From Desulfuromonas thiophila (GTDB lineage Bacteria > Desulfobacterota > Desulfuromonadia > Desulfuromonadales > Desulfuromonadaceae), in the NCBI RefSeq assembly GCF_900101955.1, contig NZ_FNAQ01000008.1:1-64000 (forward strand): a stretch of DNA of 64,000 bases, read 5' to 3'. Shown piece by piece: positions 58,700 to 64,000 of this stretch. Each line of letters starts with the position of its first letter. Position 1 is the stretch's first letter. The notes below the pieces were generated by a model. It did no database searches. It saw only the letters and a program-made list of their open reading frames with translations, and had not been told where the DNA came from. Position numbers and translations under genes: made by a program.

Positions 58700-61500
58700 T
58701 GGCAAAAATACGTGTATACGAGTTGGCGCAACGCATGGGCCTGGAAAATAAAGAACTGATGGAACGCCTGCAGCAGATGGGTGTGGAAACGAAGAGTCAT
58801 ATGAGTGTTGTCGACGAAGATGCCGTCAAGGCTCTGCAGCCCCAGGAAGCCTCCTCCGAGGATAAGTCGCAGGTGGCCTTCGAGGAAGAGCGGATTGGTT
58901 CCGGCCTGATCCGGCGTCGCCGCAAGGCGGTCGAAATGTCCGAGGAGCCTGTGCCGGTTGAGGTTGTCACCGCGCCCCCGGCGCCCCGGCCGCCTCTTGC
59001 CGATGAAGCTGCGGCAGAGGTGTCTTCCCCGCCGACCGTCGCTCAGGTTCCGGCAGCTGCGGCCGAAGAGGTTGCGCCTGTTCCCGCTGCGGCGCCAGCG
59101 CCGCCGGCCGCTGTGCAGAAACCGGCACCGGCAACTGCGCCAGCCGAGGCTCCGGCCCGTAAGGCCGACGAGCGTCGGCCGGCCACGAGCGAGGCTGCAC
59201 CGCGGCGCACCCCGACACGGTCGATGGCTACCATCGTTACCCCGGCAGATAAAAATACGCCGGCACCGAGCAAAAGTGGCGCGCGCATCCTCGGTCGGGT
59301 TGAGCTGCCTCAGGCGGCGCTGCGGGGCGAAGGTGGGCGTCCGGCCCGCCCTGCCTCAGGTCCGGCCCGTCCCGCCAGTGGCCAGGCTCGCCCGGCTGGT
59401 GGCGCGGCCCCTGCGGCCGGTCGCAGTGCCGGTCCCGGCTCCCGTCCAGCCCGCCCCGCTGCGGCACCTCGGCCCGGTCCGGCCCAGCCCGCCGCAATGG
59501 AAGCGCCCCTTGAGGATCGCGGCCGCGACCAGCGCGGTCGCAACAAGAAGAAAAAAGGCAAAGGCAGCGAGTATGGTTCGGCGGCGCCGCAGGATGCCGC
59601 CCGTCGTCGTCGCGACCGCATGGAGGTGTTCGAGCCGGATCATGGTGGCAAACTGCGGCGGGGCAAGAAAAGCCAGAAACTGTCGCGCCAGACGGAAATT
59701 ACCGTCCCCAAGGCCATCAAGCGCAAGATCCGCATCAGCGATGTCATTACGGTTGGCGAACTGGCCAAGCGCATGGGTGTTAAGGCCAACGACCTGATCC
59801 GTGAGCTGATGCGCCAGGGCACCATGGTGACCATCAACCACCCCCTCGATTTTGAAACTGCGGCGATCCTGGCAGCGGATTTCAGCTACGAGGTCGAGAA
59901 CGTGGCTTTTGACGAGGTCAGCGTGTTGGGCGATGACCAGATCGGTGGCGAGACCGAACAGGCCAGCGCCAACCAGGTCGAGCGCCCGCCGGTGGTGACC
60001 ATCATGGGTCACGTTGACCATGGCAAGACCAGCCTGCTCGACGCCATTCGCAGCGCCAATATTGCCGAGGGGGAAGCCGGTGGCATTACCCAGCATATCG
60101 GTGCCTACGATGTGAGGATCAAGGATCGGACCATTTCGTTTCTCGATACCCCCGGTCACGAGGCCTTTACCGCCATGCGTTCGCGTGGTGCCCAGGTCAC
60201 GGATATCGTCATTCTGGTGGTGGCGGCCGATGATGGTGTCATGCCGCAGACCAAGGAAGCCATCAGCCACGCCAAGGCGGCCGGCGTGCCGATGATCGTG
60301 GCTATCAACAAGATCGACAAGCCGGGTGCCAACCCCGACCGGATCAAGCAGGAACTGACTGAATTTCAGATGGTGCCGGAGGAGTGGGGTGGCGATACCA
60401 TTTTCGTCGAGGTGTCGGCCAAAAAAAGGATCAATCTCGAGCAGCTGCTGGAAATGATTCTGCTGCAGGCCGAGGTGCTGGAACTGCGCGCCGATCCGGG
60501 CCGTCGTTGTCGCGGCACCATCGTCGAGGCGCGCCTCGACAAGGGCCGTGGTGCCGTGGCTACCGTGCTGGTACAGGATGGTACCTTGCACATTGGTGAC
60601 GCCATCGTTGCCGGCCTGCACTATGGCCGTGTCCGCACCATGATCAATGACCGGGGTGAGCAGGTCAAGGAAGCCGGCCCGTCCATTCCGGTCGAGGTGA
60701 CCGGTTTGCAGGGTGTACCCGAGGCGGGCGACAATCTGCATGCACTGGAGAACGAAAAACTGGCCAAGGAAGTGGCCCAGCACCGCCAGCAGAAGGCCCG
60801 CGAAGCCGAATTGGCCAAGAGCAGCCGCCTGTCCCTCGACCAGCTTTATGCCCGTATCAAGGAAGGCAATGTCGAGGAACTCAAGGTTATCGTTAAGGCT
60901 GATGTGCAGGGTTCGGTCGAGGCAGTCAAGGACGCGCTGGTCAAGCTGTCAACGGACAGATGCCGTTTGACCATCGTTCATACGGCGGTCGGCGGTATCA
61001 CCGAGAGCGACGTGTCGCTGGCTTCGGCTTCCGATGCGATTATCACCGGTTTCAACGTCCGGCCCGAATCCAAGGCAGCGACGCTGGCGGAGAAGGAGGG
61101 CGTCGATATCCGTCTCTACAGCATCATCTACGACGCCGTGGCTGATATCAAGGATGCCATGGAAGGTCTGCTGGCGCCGACGCTGCGTGAAAAGCATCTC
61201 GGCCGGGTCGAGGTGCGGGAAACCTTCAACGTATCCAAGGTCGGTACCGTGGCGGGTTGCATGGTGCTCGATGGCAAGGTCACCCGCCATGCCCGGGTGC
61301 GGCTGGTGCGCGACAACATCGTGGTGTGGGAGGGTACCCTTAATTCGCTCAAGCGTTTCAAGGACGATGTGCGCGAAGTCAACACCGGCTATGAATGCGG
61401 TATTGGTCTGGAGCGTTACAACGACATCAAGGTGGGCGATATTATCGAGGCCTTCGAGATCGAGGAAACCAAAACGCAGCTGGGGGATAAAACATCGTGA
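58699..61500 (+). CDS. infB: Translation initiation factor IF-2, 933 aa
   Basis: An N-terminal IF2_N domain (1-55) is followed by a very long Ala/Pro/Arg-rich linker (about 75-310). A second IF2_N domain (about 345-400) contains [20 protein letters not shown] (20 residues). The GTPase domain has GHVDHGKTS (about 436), DTPGHEAF and NKIDKPG, and domains II, III and C2 follow to the end, with [14 protein letters not shown] near 850. It delivers initiator tRNA to the 30S subunit. The Ala/Pro linker is longer than in E. coli and its low complexity makes the antisense strand look open. Confidence 0.97.
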   Translation: MAKIRVYELAQRMGLENKELMERLQQMGVETKSHMSVVDEDAVKALQPQEASSEDKSQVAFEEERIGSGLIRRRRKAVEMSEEPVPVEVVTAPPAPRPPLADEAAAEVSSPPTVAQVPAAAAEEVAPVPAAAPAPPAAVQKPAPATAPAEAPARKADERRPATSEAAPRRTPTRSMATIVTPADKNTPAPSKSGARILGRVELPQAALRGEGGRPARPASGPARPASGQARPAGGAAPAAGRSAGPGSRPARPAAAPRPGPAQPAAMEAPLEDRGRDQRGRNKKKKGKGSEYGSAAPQDAARRRRDRMEVFEPDHGGKLRRGKKSQKLSRQTEITVPKAIKRKIRISDVITVGELAKRMGVKANDLIRELMRQGTMVTINHPLDFETAAILAADFSYEVENVAFDEVSVLGDDQIGGETEQASANQVERPPVVTIMGHVDHGKTSLLDAIRSANIAEGEAGGITQHIGAYDVRIKDRTISFLDTPGHEAFTAMRSRGAQVTDIVILVVAADDGVMPQTKEAISHAKAAGVPMIVAINKIDKPGANPDRIKQELTEFQMVPEEWGGDTIFVEVSAKKRINLEQLLEMILLQAEVLELRADPGRRCRGTIVEARLDKGRGAVATVLVQDGTLHIGDAIVAGLHYGRVRTMINDRGEQVKEAGPSIPVEVTGLQGVPEAGDNLHALENEKLAKEVAQHRQQKAREAELAKSSRLSLDQLYARIKEGNVEELKVIVKADVQGSVEAVKDALVKLSTDRCRLTIVHTAVGGITESDVSLASASDAIITGFNVRPESKAATLAEKEGVDIRLYSIIYDAVADIKDAMEGLLAPTLREKHLGRVEVRETFNVSKVGTVAGCMVLDGKVTRHARVRLVRDNIVVWEGTLNSLKRFKDDVREVNTGYECGIGLERYNDIKVGDIIEAFEIEETKTQLGDKTS

Positions 61501-61856
61501 GCAGCCAGCGGGCCCAACGGGTTGGCGATCTGATTCAGCAGGAAATTTCGCGCCTGTTGCTCAAAGAGGTGCGTGATCCGCGCGTCGCGTTTGTCACCAT
61601 TACCGGTGTTGAACCGACCAATGATTTGCAACTGGCACGGGTTTATTACACCGTCATGTCGGACGATGCCGCGGCGCGTGATGCCTGTGGCGACGGCCTG
61701 CGCAGTGCCGTGCCCTTTTTGCGGCGTGAACTGGGGCGGGTGTTGCGGCTGCGGCGGGTGCCGGAACTGGAGTTTCGCTACGACAATTCCATAGCCTATG
61801 GCAGTCGTATCGAGGAATTACTCAAAGAGATTCATCGTCATGAACCCACTGAATGA
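61497..61856 (+). CDS. rbfA: 30S ribosome-binding factor RbfA, 119 aa
   Basis: The [20 protein letters not shown] (20 residues) start, [20 protein letters not shown] (20 residues) and the [20 protein letters not shown] (20 residues) end are standard RbfA motifs of the KH-like fold. A GTG start overlaps the infB stop (GTGA). It binds 16S rRNA helix 1 region during 30S maturation and cold adaptation. Confidence 0.96.
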   Translation: MSSQRAQRVGDLIQQEISRLLLKEVRDPRVAFVTITGVEPTNDLQLARVYYTVMSDDAAARDACGDGLRSAVPFLRRELGRVLRLRRVPELEFRYDNSIAYGSRIEELLKEIHRHEPTE

Positions 61857-62808
61857 AATTGCTGCAGCAATTCGCGCCAGCCAGACCGTGCTGATTGCCG
61901 CGCATGAGGGACCGGATGGTGATGCGATTGGTTCGACGCTGGCCCTGACCCTGGCGTTGCGGGAGATGGGTAAGCAGGCCGTTGCCTTCAACTGCGATGG
62001 TGTGCCGGACAAACTGGCCTTTCTGGCCGGTAGTGATGGCCTGGTGTGCCAGCTGCCAGCGCAGCAGCGGTTCGATCTGGGATTCGTACTCGATGCCGGC
62101 GAGCTGCGCCGGGTTCGGCATGACATGCGTGCCTGTTGTCAGGTGCTGGTCAATATCGACCATCACCCCTGCTCGGAGGATTTTGGCGATCATTACTGGG
62201 TCGATACCCAGGCCAGCGCTACGGCGGTGCTGATCTACCGTCTGCTGCGCAGCCTGAACCATTCGCTGTCGCAGCCGGTGGCGGAATGTCTCTACACGGC
62301 CATCCTGTCGGATACCGGCTCGTTCCGTTACAGCAGTGCCAATCCCGAAGCCTATACCGTTGCCGGTGAACTGGTGGCGGTCGGGGTCGATCCCTGGCGG
62401 GTAGCTGGTGGTCTTTATGAAAGCCAGGAGGCCCAGCGCCTGCGTCTGCTGGCTCTGGCCCTGGCCACGTTGCGGCTGTCGCGTTGTGGCCGGATCGCTG
62501 CCATCAGTGCCACGACCGACATGTTTGCCGAGGCTCAGGCTCGACCGGAGGATGCCGACAGTTTTGTCAATTACCCGCGCTCAATCCGTGGTGTCGAGGT
62601 GGCCCTGTTTTTCCGCCAGACAGCGGAGCAGTGTTACAAACTCAGTATGCGCTCAAAAGGGCTGATTGATGTTGGTAGCCTGTCGCGTGAACTGGGTGGC
62701 GGCGGCCATCACAATGCCGCAGGGGCTGAACTGACCGGGACGCTGCCACAGGTGCAGGAGTTTGTCTTTTCCCGTCTGGAGCCGCTGCTGGCGCAACCGG
62801 ACGCATGA
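61840..62808 (+). CDS. nrnA: DHH-family phosphoesterase, NrnA-type nanoRNase/pAp phosphatase, 322 aa
   Basis: DHH-domain motifs are present: AAHEGPDGDAIGSTLAL (Asp cluster), VLDAGELR, the DHH motif in NIDHHPCS and a LSDTGSFRYS motif. The DHHA1 domain ends with the GGGHHNAAGAEL motif that binds the substrate. NrnA degrades short oligoribonucleotides and 3'-phosphoadenosine 5'-phosphate. The ATG at 61840 lies inside the end of rbfA (17-bp overlap). It sits between rbfA and truB, as in many Gram-positive and deltaproteobacterial genomes. Confidence 0.93.
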   Translation: MNPLNEIAAAIRASQTVLIAAHEGPDGDAIGSTLALTLALREMGKQAVAFNCDGVPDKLAFLAGSDGLVCQLPAQQRFDLGFVLDAGELRRVRHDMRACCQVLVNIDHHPCSEDFGDHYWVDTQASATAVLIYRLLRSLNHSLSQPVAECLYTAILSDTGSFRYSSANPEAYTVAGELVAVGVDPWRVAGGLYESQEAQRLRLLALALATLRLSRCGRIAAISATTDMFAEAQARPEDADSFVNYPRSIRGVEVALFFRQTAEQCYKLSMRSKGLIDVGSLSRELGGGGHHNAAGAELTGTLPQVQEFVFSRLEPLLAQPDA

Positions 62809-63725
62809 ACGGCTTTCTGCTGCTCGACAAACCGGCAGGTCCCAGTTCCCACACCCTGGTGCAGGCGGTCCGGCGCCAATGCCGGATCCGGCGGATCGGT
62901 CATGCCGGGACCCTCGATCCGATGGCCAGTGGCCTGATGGTGTTGGCCCTCGGGCCGGCCACCCGGCTGATCGAATACCTGATGGCGCAGGACAAAACCT
63001 ACGAGGCCAGTCTGCAACTCGGGGCCACCACCGATACCCAGGACAGCAGCGGTGTTTTGCTGCAGCAGCGCCCAGTGCCGGCGGATCTGACGCTGGAGCG
63101 GTTGCAGGCTCTGGCCGCGACCTTGGTGGGGGCAATCTCCCAGGTGCCGCCCATGTATTCGGCCCTGAAACGTGACGGGGTGCCACTCTATCGTTTGGCG
63201 CGCCGGGGCGAGGAGGTGGAGCGGCCGCCGCGTCAGGTGCGGATCGAATCATTTGAGGTGCTGGCGCTGGTCGGTGACCGCGTCGATATCCGGGTGCGTT
63301 GTTCCAAGGGAACCTACATTCGCACACTGTGTCATGATTTTGGTGAGCAACTTGGCTGTGGTGCCTGCATGAGTGCTTTGCGGCGCACCGCCAGCGGTGC
63401 TTTTTCCGTCGGTGATGCGGTGACCCTCGACCGTCTCGATCCGGCGCGGTTGCCTTTGCTGACGGCCCTGCAGGCCTTGGCTCACCTGCCCCGGTTCAGC
63501 TTGGTCCCTGCGGCCCAGCTTCGTCTGACCAATGGCGTTGCTCCGGCGCTGGCCGATCTGCAGCCGCAGGATGCGCTGCCGGCAGATGCCGGCCCTTGGC
63601 TGCTGACTGATCCGGCGGGGACGAAGCTGCTGGCGCTGGTCGAACCCGACCTGCCAGCTGAGTTGGACGGGACACCCGTTGAGCCCTCTTTGCGGCTGCT
63701 CAAGGTGTTTCCTGATGGCCTCTGA
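62805..63725 (+). CDS. truB: tRNA pseudouridine(55) synthase TruB, 306 aa
   Basis: The LLDKPAGPSSHTLVQAVRR start and the catalytic motif GHAGTLDPMASGLM (catalytic Asp) are typical. So are the YEASLQLGATTDTQDSSG segment, the VPPMYSALKRDGVPLYRLAR (20 residues) block and the CSKGTYIRTLCHDFGEQLGC (20 residues) block. It makes pseudouridine 55 in the T-loop of tRNAs. The start overlaps the nrnA stop (ATGA). Confidence 0.97.
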   Translation: MNGFLLLDKPAGPSSHTLVQAVRRQCRIRRIGHAGTLDPMASGLMVLALGPATRLIEYLMAQDKTYEASLQLGATTDTQDSSGVLLQQRPVPADLTLERLQALAATLVGAISQVPPMYSALKRDGVPLYRLARRGEEVERPPRQVRIESFEVLALVGDRVDIRVRCSKGTYIRTLCHDFGEQLGCGACMSALRRTASGAFSVGDAVTLDRLDPARLPLLTALQALAHLPRFSLVPAAQLRLTNGVAPALADLQPQDALPADAGPWLLTDPAGTKLLALVEPDLPAELDGTPVEPSLRLLKVFPDGL

Positions 63726-63929
63726 CAGGGTGCCAACGGGCGGTTGCTGCTCGATTGGGGCGGGCTGCCGGCTTTCAAGGGGGCTCTTGCCCATGATGAC
63801 GGAGACAGCCTGGCAGGTGCGGCCATCTTGCCGCCAGAGGTTTGCGTCGCCATGTTGGCCGTTGACTGAATGATCTTTACAGCGTCGCTTGTTCTGTGAT
63901 AGGAATGAGCGATATTTTCACTGAAGTGC

Positions 63930-63947
63930 CCGGCGAAGCCGGATTTT
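63930..63947 (+). terminator. Short hairpin with T-run in the rpsO leader
   Basis: CCGGC and GCCGG form a 5-bp stem around a GAA loop, followed by ATTTTT, 25 bp before the rpsO start. It may end truB transcripts or take part in rpsO control. Confidence 0.45.
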
Positions 63948-63971
63948 TACGTTCGAAAGGAGATGCCACAA

Positions 63972-64000
63972 GTGCTGGCCACAGAAAAAAAACAGGACAT
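63972..64000 (+). CDS. rpsO: Ribosomal protein S15 (5' end only)
   Basis: A GTG start with AAAGGAG nine bases upstream opens a frame whose first residues are MLATEKKQD. This is the beginning I recall for S15 in Desulfuromonadales, and rpsO is the usual gene after truB. The rest lies beyond the window. Confidence 0.82.

Noticed and set aside
59100-59520. Ala/Pro-rich repetitive stretch that could be taken for a tandem repeat locus
   Set aside because: It is the low-complexity linker of IF-2, expected in this gene.
59356-60783. Open frame of 475 codons opposite infB
   Set aside because: infB is unmistakable; the frame is His/Asp/Leu-rich antisense translation.

Overview
This is a G+C-rich, gene-dense bacterial chromosome segment with no phage, transposase, CRISPR or tRNA genes visible. 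Gene content suggests a Gram-negative anaerobe or facultative anaerobe of the Desulfuromonas/Pelobacter/Geobacter group. Evidence includes a four-subunit 2-oxoacid:ferredoxin oxidoreductase, many lipoproteins and an outer-membrane barrel, a RimP-NusA-YlxR/L7Ae-IF2-RbfA-NrnA-TruB-S15 operon, and a GTG-started rpsO whose first residues (MLATEKKQ) match that group. The taxonomic guess is from recall, not a search.

Layout. 1-6.5 kb: a small membrane protein, a DUF4124 periplasmic protein, a REC-PAS-GGDEF-EAL protein, an orphan UmuC polymerase and a NupC-type nucleoside transporter. 6.5-26.1 kb: an unusually dense block of solute-binding proteins and ABC transporter parts mixed with partner-switching domains (STAS, PP2C/SpoIIE, RsbW-like ATPase). 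It includes a binding-protein/permease fusion, an ABC ATPase with an RsbW-like tail, a STAS protein in an operon with a TrpYZ-type permease and ATPase, and a membrane phosphatase/anti-sigma-type kinase fusion in an operon with an NMT1-type binding protein and a STAS protein. Next to that operon lies a protein made of three TrpX-type binding domains. A 5'-nucleotidase, a polysaccharide deacetylase and an M48 protease lie among them. 26.2-35.4 kb: a beta-barrel protein, a large subtilisin, cytosine deaminase, a SapC protein, a crotonase and a two-domain histidine-phosphatase lipoprotein. 35.8-45.4 kb: a minus-strand run of mostly overlapping genes (K+ channel/RCK, radical SAM DNA-repair pair, LytS/BtsS-type kinase, LytTR regulator, CstA/BtsT transporter), with a near-perfect BtsR operator before the transporter, plus an M20 peptidase and a GNAT protein. 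45.5-49.5 kb: a GGEEF response regulator and a large hybrid sensor kinase. 49.8-52.5 kb: the oxidoreductase. 52.5-56.1 kb: holC and three RNA methyltransferases. 56.2-64 kb: the transcription/translation operon.

The most interesting parts are: (i) the coupling of ABC-type solute recognition to partner-switching regulation in 8-26 kb, which may be a nutrient- or metabolite-sensing regulatory system; (ii) three solute-binding units whose two lobes are in circularly permuted order; (iii) a roughly 160-bp structured, MITE-like repeat lying directly after the stop codon of two genes in the same relative orientation; (iv) the direct-repeat BtsR-type operator at 37.4 kb.
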